DNA of 64,000 nucleotides, taken from positions 23,139 through 87,138 of the forward strand of contig CAPQSW010000007.1 in NCBI GenBank assembly GCA_948688495.1, given 5' to 3'. This DNA comes from an uncultured Lachnospiraceae bacterium. Its GTDB lineage: Bacteria > Bacillota > Clostridia > Lachnospirales > Lachnospiraceae. Below are positions 25,280 to 34,122 of this stretch, piece by piece. Below the pieces are notes generated by a model that saw only the letters and a list, made by a program, of their open reading frames with translations, had not been told where the DNA came from and searched no databases. Position numbers and translations under genes: made by a program. Each line of letters starts with the position of its first letter. Within the stretch, counting starts at the first letter, position 1.

Positions 25280-26272
25280 ATGAAGGTAAATATTTATTAT
25301 GGAGGGCGGGGACTTTTAGATGACCCTACTCTGTATGTGGTTAATAAAATGCAGGAAGTATTAACAGAGCTAAGGGTGGAAGTACAGCGATATAATATTT
25401 ATGAGGACAAGAACAGCATTTCAACCCTGCCCCAGACAATCAAAGATGCAGATGGCATTATTCTGGCAACAACGGTGGAATGGCTGGGCATTGGCGGATA
25501 TATGCAGCAGTTTCTGGATGCCTGCTGGCTGTATGGAGATAAGGAAAAGATAGCAAAAACATATATGCAGCCGATTGTTATGTCGACGACTTACGGGGAG
25601 CGTGAAGGTGAGGTTACACTTGCCAATGCATGGGAGTTTTTGGGCGGTCTTCCCTGTAGTGGCTTGTGCGGTTATGTAGAAGATTTGGTTTCATTTGAGA
25701 TGAATCATGATTTTACTGTTATTATTGAGAAGAAGGCGGAGAATCTTTACCGAACCATTTCACAGAGACAAAAAAGCCTGCCCAACAGTAACCAGGCAAT
25801 CCGCCAGACAGTTCTTCGTACACAGCAGTTGGAGCTGACGCCTCAGGAGAGCGAGCAGCTTTCAAAATATGTTGCGGATGATGTCTATGTCAAGAAGCAG
25901 AAAGAGGACATTGAGGAATTGAGCAGTATGTTTAAGGACATGCTCGGACAGAGCGGCGAGGATGAGGAAATGGCATATCTGATGGAGTTGGAGGCCCATT
26001 TCGTCCCGCAGAGGGAGTTTTCTGCCAATTATCTATTTATGATTGAGGGAAAGAAGAAACCACTGTCCGTCGAGGTAAAGGATGACGAGGTTAAAGTTTA
26101 TTATGGCCAGAGTGAGAAGGTCGATGTGTACACGAAGCTCACAACGGCTGTGATGGACAATATTGTCAAGGGAAGGATGACCTTCCAGAGAGCCTTTATG
26201 ACGGGTGAGATGACGGCAAAAGGCAACTTTAAGACTTTGAAAATGCTGGATCAGGCGTTTATTTTCAATTGA
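25280..26272 (+). CDS. Flavodoxin-fold / SCP2 sterol-carrier domain fusion protein
   Basis: A 330-residue cytoplasmic protein. Residues 1-165 look like an NADPH-dependent FMN reductase / flavodoxin fold: MKVNIYYGGRGLLDDP, DADGIILATTVEWLGIGGYM, VMSTTYGEREGE. A linker helix follows. The last 100 residues are SCP2-like (YLFMIEGKKKPLSVEVKDDE, GRMTFQRAFMTGEMTAKG), a hydrophobic-ligand pocket fold. Start ATG 25280 has GGAGG 8 bases upstream. Both halves are recognisable, but the substrate is unknown. It has its own promoter and precedes the HIT gene by 30 bases. Confidence 0.75.
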   Translation: MKVNIYYGGRGLLDDPTLYVVNKMQEVLTELRVEVQRYNIYEDKNSISTLPQTIKDADGIILATTVEWLGIGGYMQQFLDACWLYGDKEKIAKTYMQPIVMSTTYGEREGEVTLANAWEFLGGLPCSGLCGYVEDLVSFEMNHDFTVIIEKKAENLYRTISQRQKSLPNSNQAIRQTVLRTQQLELTPQESEQLSKYVADDVYVKKQKEDIEELSSMFKDMLGQSGEDEEMAYLMELEAHFVPQREFSANYLFMIEGKKKPLSVEVKDDEVKVYYGQSEKVDVYTKLTTAVMDNIVKGRMTFQRAFMTGEMTAKGNFKTLKMLDQAFIFN

Positions 26273-26302
26273 AATTAGTATAGGTGCAGAATGGAGGAAG
26301 AT

Positions 26303-26719
26303 ATGAAAGATTCAAATTGTATTTTTTGTAAAATTTCCGGGGGAGAGATTCCCTCTAAGACAATCTATGAGGATGAAGAATTTCGTGTGATACTTGACAT
26401 TAGTCCGGCTACAAGAGGACATGCGCTGATTATTCCCAAAGAGCATTATGCCAATATTTATGAGATGCCCGAGGAGACGGCAGCACACGTGATGATTCTT
26501 GCCAAGAAGCTGGCAGCACATATGGCGGAGGTATTGCAGTGTGATGGCATGAACATTATGCAGAACAATGGGGAAGCCGCAGGACAGACAGTGTTCCACT
26601 TCCATATGCATCTTATCCCCAGATATGAGCAGGATGGAAATGCGGACAAGCTGTGCTGGAATCATCTGGAGCTGTCCCAGGAAGAAATGGAAGAGATCCA
26701 TCAGAAATTAAAAAAATAG
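26303..26719 (+). CDS. HIT family protein (HinT-like nucleotide hydrolase)
   Basis: A 138-residue HIT hydrolase, likely acting on adenosine phosphoramidates. The N-terminal zinc-type motif is CIFCKISGGEIPS, and the catalytic HxHxH stretch is QTVFHFHMHLIPR. ATG 26303 is chosen because GGAGG (26293-26297) lies 5 bases away; ATG 26291 in frame overlaps that site. It is probably co-transcribed with the preceding gene and ends at a convergent hairpin. Confidence 0.93.
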   Translation: MKDSNCIFCKISGGEIPSKTIYEDEEFRVILDISPATRGHALIIPKEHYANIYEMPEETAAHVMILAKKLAAHMAEVLQCDGMNIMQNNGEAAGQTVFHFHMHLIPRYEQDGNADKLCWNHLELSQEEMEEIHQKLKK

Positions 26720-26734
26720 AACGGTATATTATCA

Positions 26735-26810
26735 AAAAGGCATGTTTCTTTCTAACGAGGATATTCCATCTGTTTAAGAGGAATCCTTTGTGGAGAGAAA
26801 CATGCCTTTT
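26735..26810. terminator. Bidirectional hairpin between HIT and murG
   Basis: AAAAGGCATGTTTCT (26735-26749) pairs with AGAAACATGCCTTTT (26796-26810), with a smaller inner repeat AGGATATTCC/GGAATCCT. A and T runs flank both sides, so it can serve both convergent genes. Confidence 0.65.
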
Positions 26811-26841
26811 ATGCACAGGAGCGCATGAAGCAGTTTACTGC

Positions 26842-27921
26842 TTATGTGGTACGCACCCCGCGAGCAGCTTCTTCTATAAGCTGTACTACGGTCTCCACAG
26901 AGTTGAGCTGTTCGCTCTTTGCCATGGCATCTACATACTGGCTGCGGTCTGCAAATAGCTTGTGGATAGTGTCTAATAAAATGACATCATTCAGCTGTTC
27001 TTCTTCAATAACTATGCTGTAGCCCTGGCGTTCAAAGGAGCGCGCGTTTAAAATCTGGTCTCCCCGGCTGGCATTGGCAGAGAGGGGAATCAGGATATTA
27101 GGTTTGCGCAGGGCGAGAAGTTCACAGATGGCATTGGCTCCGGCGCGGGAAATTACAATATCTGCAGCAGCGAACAAATCACTTAATTCTTTATTTGCAT
27201 ATTCGAGCTGGGTATAGCCAGCGGTGTTGTCCAGGGAGTGGTCCAGATTTCCTTTTCCGCACAGGTGAAGTACCTGATAACTTTTTAGCAGTTCTGGCAG
27301 AAGGCTGCGTACTACTTCGTTGATAAATTGGGAGCCGCTGCTTCCGCCGATGATCATAATTACAGGCTTGTTGGCGGCAAACCGGCAGTATGACAGACCC
27401 TGCAGGCGGTTTCCTGAGAGCAGTTCCTTGCGGATGGGAGAGCCGGTAAGGACAGCTTTTTCCGCTGGGAGATATTTTAAGGTTTCCGGGAAGTTACAGC
27501 AGACCTTGCAGGCGTTTGGAATCGCAAGCTTGTTCGCAAGCCCGGGGGTAATGTCTGACTCATGGATAATGGCCGGAATTTTGCGGTGTTTTGCTGCCAT
27601 GACCACAGGAACAGAGACAAAGCCGCCTTTTGAAAAGACGACGTTTGGGTTAAGCCTTTTTAATAAGCCGCGGGCCTGGCGGTAGCCTTTTAACACCTTA
27701 AAGGGATCGGAAAAATTTTTCCAGTCAAAATACCGGCGCAGCTTGCCGGAGGAAATTCCATAATAGGGAATCTGGTATTGTTCAATTAGTTTGCGTTCAA
27801 TTCCGTCATAAGAACCAATGTAGTGTATGTCATAACCAAGCTCCTTCAATCTGGGAAGCAGGGCGATATTTGGGGTGACGTGGCCAGCTGTGCCGCCGCC
27901 TGTTAAGACAATTCGTTTCAT
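26842..27921 (-). CDS. murG: MurG, lipid II synthesis glycosyltransferase
   Basis: Transfers GlcNAc to lipid I to make lipid II at the inner face of the membrane. The 359-residue protein shows the family motifs: MKRIVLTGGGTAGHVTPN, GGFVSVPVVMAAKHRKIPAI with IHESDITPGLANKL, IIGGSSGSQFIN, and the acceptor loop SRAGANAICELLAL. Start 27921 has GGAG 7 bases upstream; the longer frame (27933) lacks a site. It stands alone on the minus strand, away from a dcw cluster, which is common for extra or relocated murG in Lachnospiraceae. Confidence 0.92.
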   Translation of the reverse strand: MKRIVLTGGGTAGHVTPNIALLPRLKELGYDIHYIGSYDGIERKLIEQYQIPYYGISSGKLRRYFDWKNFSDPFKVLKGYRQARGLLKRLNPNVVFSKGGFVSVPVVMAAKHRKIPAIIHESDITPGLANKLAIPNACKVCCNFPETLKYLPAEKAVLTGSPIRKELLSGNRLQGLSYCRFAANKPVIMIIGGSSGSQFINEVVRSLLPELLKSYQVLHLCGKGNLDHSLDNTAGYTQLEYANKELSDLFAAADIVISRAGANAICELLALRKPNILIPLSANASRGDQILNARSFERQGYSIVIEEEQLNDVILLDTIHKLFADRSQYVDAMAKSEQLNSVETVVQLIEEAARGVRTT

Positions 27922-28097
27922 ACATTTCTCCATTTCTGCCAGTGTTCTGACTATATAAGTATTCGCATTACTTTTATCTTATACTGTTCCGCAAAAAAGT
28001 CAAGGGAAAGCCGTCGGTTGATTTCCATGTAACTGAGAATCGTGGCATGAATGTCGCAAATTGGTGAAAGATGCGATGAAAAAAGGGCCTCAGGCAC

Positions 28098-28126
28098 TTC
28101 ACAGTCCGAAAATTAATATTTATAAT
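28098..28126 (+). promoter_or_regulatory. Sigma-A promoter of the small membrane protein gene
   Basis: TTCACA at 28098-28103 and TATAAT at 28121-28126, 17-base spacer, 46 bases before the start codon. On the opposite strand AGTCAA (27998-28003) is a likely -35 for murG, but its -10 is unclear. Confidence 0.7.
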
Positions 28127-28172
28127 GGTAATAGTTACGAGATATTTTTCAAATAGAAAGGAGGACAAGCTC

Positions 28173-28505
28173 ATGGGAAAATGGATAAGTTTTCTACAAA
28201 TGTACAATGAAAGCCTGACAGGGGCAGCGCTGGTTATCATGGGGCTGATTTTTGTGATTATCCTGTTAAGGATTTTAAGACAGATAAAAAGGCTGAATCG
28301 GAGCCTGTCTGGTATTACTAAGAATATTCAGGCATATTTTGATGTGATTATGCAGGAGGAGCCACAGGAGCAGGAAGATCAGACGCAGGAGGAGATGCAA
28401 CAAAGCGTCCATGCACAGGAAGATGAAAGCGCCATAGAGCAAGAATACAGGAAACAGGAAGAGGAAGAAGTATTCAATGCGGTGCTGCAGGAGTACTTTT
28501 CTTGA
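28173..28505 (+). CDS. Small single-pass membrane protein with acidic coiled tail
   Basis: Not recognised. The 110-residue product has one membrane segment at about residues 15-33 (GAALVIMGLIFVIILLRIL), a short basic stretch (RQIKRLNRSL), and a Glu/Gln-rich C-terminal half (EEPQEQEDQTQEEMQQS) that probably forms a coil. AAAGGAGG lies 8 bases before ATG 28173. The next gene's -35 element overlaps its stop codon. It resembles short anchors such as DUF948-like proteins only in layout. Confidence 0.65.
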   Translation: MGKWISFLQMYNESLTGAALVIMGLIFVIILLRILRQIKRLNRSLSGITKNIQAYFDVIMQEEPQEQEDQTQEEMQQSVHAQEDESAIEQEYRKQEEEEVFNAVLQEYFS

Positions 28506-28530
28506 CGAAATGGGGGAGATTTGCTACACT
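28502..28530 (+). promoter_or_regulatory. Sigma-A promoter of pgi
   Basis: TTGACG at 28502-28507 and TACACT at 28525-28530, 17-base spacer. The -35 overlaps the stop codon of the preceding gene. Confidence 0.75.
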
Positions 28531-28581
28531 TATCCTGTAAATGGAAATCGTGACAATTTTATGAACAAAGGAGTGAAAATC

Positions 28582-29928
28582 ATGGAGAAAGTAACGTTTG
28601 ATTATGGGAAAACGGCTGGTTTTGTCAGCCAGGAAGAGGTTTCCTATATGGCAAAGCTGGTAGAAGACGCCAAAGAGCTGCTGGTTTCAAAGACCGGGGC
28701 AGGAAATGATTTTGTAGGCTGGCTGGATTTGCCAGTAGATTATGATAAAGAGGAGTTTGCAAGAATTAAAAAAGCTGCAGCGAAAATCCAAAGCGATTCT
28801 GAGGTATTAGTTGTAATTGGAATCGGAGGTTCTTATCTGGGCGCGCGTGCAGCGATTGAATTTCTGAGACATGGATTCTATAACAATGTGTCAAAGGAAA
28901 TCCGCAAAGGCCCGGAAATTTATTATGCAGGGAACAGCATCAGCAGTTCCTATCTTGCGGGATTGATTGAAGTGATTGGAGACCGTGATTTTTCAGTAAA
29001 TGTTATTTCAAAATCAGGGACTACGACAGAGCCGGCAATTGCATTCCGCGTATTCAAGGAGCTGTTAGAGAAGAAATATGGCAAAGAAGAGGCGGCAAAA
29101 AGAATTTATGCAACCACGGACAAGGCGAGAGGTGCGTTAAAAAATCTTGCCACCGAAGAAGGGTATGAGACATTCGTGGTTCCAGATGACGTTGGCGGAC
29201 GTTTCTCAGTATTGACAGCCGTTGGCCTGCTTCCCATTGCTGCAAGCGGGGCAGATATTGATAAGCTGATGGAAGGTGCGGCAATGGGTCGCAAGATTGC
29301 CCTGGACAAGCCATTTGCAGAGAATGATGCTTTGCAGTATGCAGCAGTCCGCAACATTTTGCTGAGAAAAGGAAAAACCACGGAAGTACTGGCGAATTAT
29401 GAGCCAAGCCTGCACTATGTATCCGAGTGGTGGAAACAGCTTTATGGTGAAAGTGAAGGAAAAGACCAGAAGGGTATCTTCCCGGCGTCAGTAGATTTGA
29501 CGACAGATCTTCATTCTATGGGACAGTTTATCCAGGACGGTGCGCGTATCATGTTTGAGACAGTGATGAATGTGGAAAAATCCCGCAGCACAGTGGAACT
29601 CAAGGAGGAACCGGTAGATTTAGATGGATTGAATTATCTTGCAGGAAAGGATATGGACTTTGTCAATAAAAGTGCAATGAATGGAACAATTCTGGCACAT
29701 ACGGATGGAAATGTACCGAATCTCATGGTAACGATCCCGGAGCAGAATGAGTTTTATCTGGGAGAATTGTTCTATTTCTTTGAATTTGCCTGTGGTGTGA
29801 GCGGATATGTCTTAGGCGTTAATCCCTTTAATCAGCCAGGTGTGGAAAGCTATAAGCGCAATATGTTTGCACTGCTTGGCAAGCCGGGATACGAGGCAGA
29901 GAGGGAAGAATTGTTAAAAAGACTGTAA
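28582..29928 (+). CDS. pgi: Glucose-6-phosphate isomerase
   Basis: Interconverts glucose 6-phosphate and fructose 6-phosphate in glycolysis. The 448-residue length equals the Firmicutes type. Seen: VLVVIGIGGSYLGARAAIEF, the sugar-phosphate-binding region VISKSGTTTEPAIAFR, DDVGGRFSVLTAVGLLP, and DLHSMGQFIQDG. ATG 28582 follows AAAGGAG by 8 bases; ATG 28561 upstream in frame overlaps the leader and has no site. It has its own promoter and a terminator hairpin at 29961-29986. Confidence 0.96.
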   Translation: MEKVTFDYGKTAGFVSQEEVSYMAKLVEDAKELLVSKTGAGNDFVGWLDLPVDYDKEEFARIKKAAAKIQSDSEVLVVIGIGGSYLGARAAIEFLRHGFYNNVSKEIRKGPEIYYAGNSISSSYLAGLIEVIGDRDFSVNVISKSGTTTEPAIAFRVFKELLEKKYGKEEAAKRIYATTDKARGALKNLATEEGYETFVVPDDVGGRFSVLTAVGLLPIAASGADIDKLMEGAAMGRKIALDKPFAENDALQYAAVRNILLRKGKTTEVLANYEPSLHYVSEWWKQLYGESEGKDQKGIFPASVDLTTDLHSMGQFIQDGARIMFETVMNVEKSRSTVELKEEPVDLDGLNYLAGKDMDFVNKSAMNGTILAHTDGNVPNLMVTIPEQNEFYLGELFYFFEFACGVSGYVLGVNPFNQPGVESYKRNMFALLGKPGYEAEREELLKRL

Positions 29929-29950
29929 AAGTTCAGTGTTTTCAGATGGT

Positions 29951-29986
29951 AAAATCAAAAGGCCCTGCTGCAGATGCGGCAGGGCC
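29951..29986 (-). terminator. Intrinsic terminator of the chemoreceptor gene
   Basis: GGCCCTGC (29961-29968) pairs with GCAGGGCC (29979-29986). Read on the minus strand the hairpin is followed by TTTTGATTTT, a T-rich tract, 46 bases after the chemoreceptor stop. It may also end pgi transcripts. Confidence 0.8.
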
Positions 29987-30031
29987 AGATTAGTGAAAGA
30001 ATCGTTTGCGCGAGATTTTGCGCAGAAATAT

Positions 30032-31792
30032 TTACAATTGGAAAATATCTACATTTGTCTCAAGGGTATGTGCAATTTCCTGAAGCTTTGCGGCATGACC
30101 GGAAACTTCCTGCATGATGTTAGCCACTTCAATTACGGCGGCAGAGGTTTCCTCGGTGCTTGCCGCGTTTTCTTCTGCAATGGCAGTTAAGTTCTGTACA
30201 ACATCTACGACATTGGAACGCGCGGTATTCAACTGGCTTGTACGGTCTGCAATTTCATCCACACCTTGGATGGAATCGGAGATGCCGCCTTGAACCTGGG
30301 AAAATACCGAACCGGTCTTGCTGACATTCTCGCTTTGCTTTGTAATGATTTCTTTTACTTCTTCCATTGTCTCAACAGCTTTCTGCGAATCCTCTAACAG
30401 CGTAAAAATAATATCGTCAATCTGCCGGGCAGAATCGTTCGACTGATCTGCAAGCTTCTGGATTTGGGAAGCGACAACGGCAAATCCCCGTCCTGCTTCG
30501 CCAGCACGTGCGGCCTCAATGGAGGCGTTAAGGGATAGAAGATTCGTTTCGTCTGCAATGGAGGATATCAGGCTGGTCGCCTCTTTGATCTTCATTGCGG
30601 ATTCATTCGTCGTCAGCGTTTGTTTATAGATAATATCAATGGAATCCATTGCGTGCTGGTTGACGGCATCTAATTCTGTCAATGCCTGGCTTGCAGTATC
30701 GCTGGATTCTTTCATAAAATCTGCAGTGCTATGTAGAGAGGTTACCTGTGAGGAGGTATCTTCTACCATCGTGCCCATCAGCAGAATATCATTTGTAGCC
30801 CTCTGCGTCTCAGAAGCCTGGTTATTAGCTCCGGTTGCAATCTCAGAGACAGCGCGTTCTACGTTCTGTACGGTATTGGACGTCTCAGAAGCGCTGCTGC
30901 TCAGATGTTCTGAGGTCTTATAGAGAAGAGAACTCTGCTGTTTGATTTCCGTAACAACATTTATCAGGGATTTGCGCAAGGTGATGATTGCGCGTGCCAT
31001 GACTCCGGTTTCATCTTTGCGCGTACCAATCTTTGTCAGTCGTTCATCCTCTTTGAAGTTCATATCTGCGAGATTTCCAATAACGTCCGTCACTGTGCGC
31101 AACGGCTTGATCATATTTGCCACAGAAAGATACCCTGCAATGCCAAGAATAATGGCGAGGAAGCAGCAGAGAACGGCGGCTTTTCCCATTACACGGTTAA
31201 GGGGAGCAAATATTTCTGATTCGTTTGCACAGAGAATGGCAACAGCATTGTATTTTTCTGTTACATAATAGGTAGCTCGTTTGTCAGCCCCTTCGTAATT
31301 GTAATACATGCTGCCCGGTTCTGGTGGAAATCCCGGTTCCGATTCTTTGATTTCTTTTATTAATGTAGAAATGGGGGCAATGTCAAGGGTCTGTCCAAGC
31401 ATTTCTGAATTAGGATGGTAAAGGATATTCCCCTCCGAGTTTAAAATATAAAAATAGCTGGATTCCATGCCCTCAAGTCCTGCACCTGAGAAAGTGCCAG
31501 CCAGCCGTTCCGCGTTTAAGTTCATGGGGGAGACCGTAAGGTTTTGGTTTAAAATCTTACCATAAGAATCGGTGAGGTCTCTCATGTAGTTTTCTGTAAT
31601 GGATACGGTATTATTCTTAATGCTTGGAATCGTAGTGCCTAAACCTAGCAGAATCGTGAGCGCTATGGAAAAGAGTAATACCATGCAGACTTTTGCCTTG
31701 ATAGAGGAAAGTCTTCGCACTCTGCTTGTGTTGATTACTTTTCGTTTTTTGGAGCTTTTTTCACTCTTTTGTATTTTTTCCTTATTGTTCAC
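30032..31792 (-). CDS. Methyl-accepting chemotaxis protein
   Basis: Membrane chemoreceptor, 586 residues. GTG 31792 is chosen because GGGAG lies 8 bases upstream; the longer TTG start at 31810 sits on that site. A basic N-terminus leads to a first membrane segment (VCMVLLFSIALTILLGLG). A periplasm-like sensor domain of about 140 residues with a single-cache look follows, then a second segment (AAVLCCFLAIILGIAGYLS) and HAMP. The signalling hairpin has the conserved tip DETNLLSLNASIEAARAGEAG and RGFAVVASQIQKLAD. No other che gene lies in the window. The ligand is unknown. Confidence 0.93.
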   Translation of the reverse strand: MNNKEKIQKSEKSSKKRKVINTSRVRRLSSIKAKVCMVLLFSIALTILLGLGTTIPSIKNNTVSITENYMRDLTDSYGKILNQNLTVSPMNLNAERLAGTFSGAGLEGMESSYFYILNSEGNILYHPNSEMLGQTLDIAPISTLIKEIKESEPGFPPEPGSMYYNYEGADKRATYYVTEKYNAVAILCANESEIFAPLNRVMGKAAVLCCFLAIILGIAGYLSVANMIKPLRTVTDVIGNLADMNFKEDERLTKIGTRKDETGVMARAIITLRKSLINVVTEIKQQSSLLYKTSEHLSSSASETSNTVQNVERAVSEIATGANNQASETQRATNDILLMGTMVEDTSSQVTSLHSTADFMKESSDTASQALTELDAVNQHAMDSIDIIYKQTLTTNESAMKIKEATSLISSIADETNLLSLNASIEAARAGEAGRGFAVVASQIQKLADQSNDSARQIDDIIFTLLEDSQKAVETMEEVKEIITKQSENVSKTGSVFSQVQGGISDSIQGVDEIADRTSQLNTARSNVVDVVQNLTAIAEENAASTEETSAAVIEVANIMQEVSGHAAKLQEIAHTLETNVDIFQL

Positions 31793-31831
31793 AGATGATT
31801 CTCCCTTCAAGCTTGCATTTACCTAATATTT

Positions 31832-31859
31832 ATTATAGCAGTTTGTCTATTTTTTTCAA
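31832..31859 (-). promoter_or_regulatory. Sigma-A promoter of the chemoreceptor gene
   Basis: Minus-strand TTGAAA (31859-31854), 16-base spacer, perfect TATAAT (31837-31832), 40 bases before the start codon. Confidence 0.7.
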
Positions 31860-31936
31860 TGATAATATAACAAATATAGTAAAAATGGTAACAAACGGTA
31901 ACTGTTACAACAAACGAAATATTTTACATTGATTGC

Positions 31937-31965
31937 TTGACAATTTACAAAAACTTTGCTATAGT
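31937..31965 (+). promoter_or_regulatory. Strong sigma-A promoter of the SleB-like hydrolase gene
   Basis: Perfect TTGACA at 31937-31942 and TATAGT at 31960-31965, 17-base spacer. An AT-rich leader of about 80 bases follows. Confidence 0.85.
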
Positions 31966-32000
31966 GTAACAAATTTGTAATAATTTTAATAAATCTGCAT

Positions 32001-32033
32001 AAAATAACATATAAAATTTTAACATGTTATTTT
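32001..32033 (+). promoter_or_regulatory. Leader hairpin upstream of the SleB-like gene
   Basis: AAAATAACAT (32001-32010) and ATGTTATTTT (32024-32033) form a perfect 10-bp inverted repeat in the leader, 8 bases before the ribosome site. It is AT-rich and may act as an RNA stabiliser or operator; the function is unknown. Confidence 0.5.
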
Positions 32034-32051
32034 ATCTTTCAGGAGGTCAAT

Positions 32052-33419
32052 ATGAAATTCGATAAGAAGGTTATGGAAAGCGGAGTTGTCGTAGCATTTA
32101 CTATGGTTCTGGCATTTACAGCAGTGCCGGCAGCAGGTGTGTCAACAGAGGCAGGAAAGGATAGCCGGACAGTAGAATTGGCAGCGGAGACAACGGAAAG
32201 AGATTTGGAGAATGTCATTGCAACAAAAATAAGGAGGCACAATGAAATAGTTGCGTCTTCTGTTGAAGAAGTACAGCCTGAGGACTCCAAACAAGAGAAG
32301 GCGGTAGAGAAGAAAGAAAACAAGTCCGAAGAACAGAAGTTAAATAACGGAGAGGAAAAACAGTCTGAAGAACCGCAGTCTGATAATAAAGAGGCGGAAG
32401 TTAAGGCAGAGGATCAGCAGCCCGAAAACAAGGAAGAAAAACAGCAGACAAAAGACAAGCAGGATAAGCAGTCAGAGAATAAAGAAGCAGAAGGCAAGGC
32501 AGAGGAAGTTTCCCCCTGGGAAGATAAGCTGATGCCGGACGTAGAGGAATACCTGAATGTGCGTACAGAGGCTTCTGAAGATGCAGAGCCTGCAGGCAAG
32601 CTCCCAAAAGGTGCGGCTGCAGAAATTGTTGAGCGCGGAGAAGAATGGACAAAGATTAGTTCTGGCAGCGTAGAAGGATATGTAAAAAATGAATTTTGTG
32701 TGACGGGCGTGGAGGCAGAGACACTTGCAAATGAAGTTGGGACAACGTATGCAACTGCCACTACAGGCGGTGTACGTGTCAGAGAGACAGCTTCTGCAGA
32801 GGAGGATGTTACCATTCTTGATGTCCTTGAGGAAGGCGGCAAGATTAAGGTTGATACGGAAGCCGAAGCGATAGAAGGCTGGGTATGTGTTAAGGTTAAT
32901 GACAAAACCGGCTATGTCAGCGCAGATTATGTGGATGTAGAGTTAGAGCTTGGAAAAGCAATTTCTGTTGAGGAAGAGCGAGCAGCAATTGAGGCAGCAG
33001 AGGCTGAGAGAAAGGCAAAAGAGGCAGCACAGGCAAAGCAAAGCCAGGGCAGCAGCACACAGCAGAAAGCGCCGGCCGCTGCTTCGTATGATGATGTTAC
33101 ATTACTGGGAGCATTGATTCAGTGTGAAGCAGGCAGTGAGTGCTATGAAGGCCAGGTAGCAGTTGGAGCAGTTGTTATGAACCGCGTCCGCGCAGGTTAT
33201 GCTGGAAGCATCTCCGGCGTTATTTACCAGAGCGGCCAGTTTACACCGGCAAGCAATGGTATGCTTGCAGGCGTGTTGGCGGGCGGCGTCAGTGGAAGCT
33301 GCATACAGGCGGCGCAGGAGGCAATTAACGGTGTGGACAATGTAGGCGGTGCGACAAGTTTCCGCAGCACATCCTCTGGTATGCCGGGACTTGTAATTGG
33401 AAATCATGTATTTTTCTAA
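32052..33419 (+). CDS. Secreted SH3b / cell-wall hydrolase (SleB-like) protein
   Basis: A 455-residue exported protein. The N-terminus has a hydrophobic signal (VVVAFTMVLAFTAVPAAG). Residues about 75-155 are a low-complexity Glu/Lys/Gln linker. Two SH3b domains follow (YLNVRTEASEDAEPAGKLP and GVRVRETASAEEDVTIL, each ending GYVKNEF / GYVSADYV). A helical Ala/Glu linker leads to a C-terminal hydrolase-2 (SleB/CwlJ-like) domain with LLGALIQCEAGSECYEGQ (catalytic Glu in CEA) and VAVGAVVMNRV. In spores such lytic enzymes act in germination; with SH3b domains it is more likely a vegetative wall hydrolase. AGGAGG precedes ATG 32052. Confidence 0.88.
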   Translation: MKFDKKVMESGVVVAFTMVLAFTAVPAAGVSTEAGKDSRTVELAAETTERDLENVIATKIRRHNEIVASSVEEVQPEDSKQEKAVEKKENKSEEQKLNNGEEKQSEEPQSDNKEAEVKAEDQQPENKEEKQQTKDKQDKQSENKEAEGKAEEVSPWEDKLMPDVEEYLNVRTEASEDAEPAGKLPKGAAAEIVERGEEWTKISSGSVEGYVKNEFCVTGVEAETLANEVGTTYATATTGGVRVRETASAEEDVTILDVLEEGGKIKVDTEAEAIEGWVCVKVNDKTGYVSADYVDVELELGKAISVEEERAAIEAAEAERKAKEAAQAKQSQGSSTQQKAPAAASYDDVTLLGALIQCEAGSECYEGQVAVGAVVMNRVRAGYAGSISGVIYQSGQFTPASNGMLAGVLAGGVSGSCIQAAQEAINGVDNVGGATSFRSTSSGMPGLVIGNHVFF

Positions 33420-33445
33420 ACTCTGTATAATTTAATGGCAAACAT

Positions 33446-33475
33446 AAGGAGCTGTCTGTTGACAGCTCCTTAGTG
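33446..33475 (+). terminator. Terminator of the SleB-like gene
   Basis: AAGGAGCTGTC-TGTT-GACAGCTCCTT (33446-33471) is a perfect 11-bp stem followed by a T-rich stretch (AGTGTTATTTTG). Confidence 0.85.
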
Positions 33476-33558
33476 TTATTTTGTAATCTGTTCCTGCAGC
33501 TAATGTCTTCGCCGTAGACCTCATTGCCGCTGACAGCTTTTAATTCTGTGGATGCCTG

Positions 33559-33606
33559 CCCCGTTTCCGCGAGGGTTAACGGGGACTCTTTGTTCTGTTG
33601 GAACAA
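33559..33606. other. Two small hairpins in the gap before the NfeD gene
   Basis: CCCCGTT/AACGGGG (33559-33565, 33578-33584) and TTGTTC-TGTTG-GAACAA (33590-33606) are perfect stems. The gap 33476-33666 has no convincing gene. A promoter for the NfeD gene is expected here but no clean -35/-10 pair is visible. Confidence 0.45.
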
Positions 33607-33666
33607 TAAGTTAATATTGTAATTTGGGAAAAGATATAGTAAGATAGCAATAAGGAGGCGAACTTT

Positions 33667-34098
33667 ATGGATGGAGTTTTCTGGTTATTTATAGTTGTTG
33701 TAATGGCGATCATAGAGATTATTACATTGGGTCTGACCACAATCTGGTTTGCTGCGGGAGCGCTGGTTGCCTTTATTGCAAGTATAATGGGAGCCAATCT
33801 TGTCGTACAGATTGTACTGTTTGTTGCGGTGTCAGTGGTTTTAATGGCAGTGACAAGGCCTTTGGCGGTAAGATTTCTCAATAAGGGCAGGGAGGCTACC
33901 AATGCAGAAAGTCTGATTGGCAGGCAGGCTGTGGTAAAGCAGGAGATTGATAATCTGAATGCCCGGGGAATGGTCAGTGTGAATGGACAGGAATGGACAG
34001 CGCGCGCTTCTGAAGATAAAATTATCCCGCAGGGTGCAACTGTGGAGATTATGGAGATCAGCGGTGTCAAGCTGCTGGTTAAGGAAAATGCACAATAA
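33667..34098 (+). CDS. NfeD-like membrane protein
   Basis: A 143-residue protein with N-terminal membrane segments (WLFIVVVMAIIEIITLGLT, IWFAAGALVAFIAS, VQIVLFVAVSVVLMAV) and a C-terminal OB-fold: ESLIGRQAVVKQEIDNLN, GMVSVNGQEWTARA, GATVEIMEISGVKLLVK. It is the short NfeD1b type without the protease domain. It is paired with an SPFH gene 24 bases downstream, the classical partner; such pairs organise membrane microdomains. AAGGAGG precedes ATG 33667. Confidence 0.9.
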   Translation: MDGVFWLFIVVVMAIIEIITLGLTTIWFAAGALVAFIASIMGANLVVQIVLFVAVSVVLMAVTRPLAVRFLNKGREATNAESLIGRQAVVKQEIDNLNARGMVSVNGQEWTARASEDKIIPQGATVEIMEISGVKLLVKENAQ

Positions 34099-34122
34099 AC
34101 TTATTATATGGAGGAAAGACAT

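Noticed and set aside
33325..33606. Minus-strand frame with a plausible-looking text (KAVSGNEVYGEDIS)
   Set aside because: It overlaps the end of the SleB-like gene and its terminator hairpin, and no ribosome site is present. It may be gene debris.
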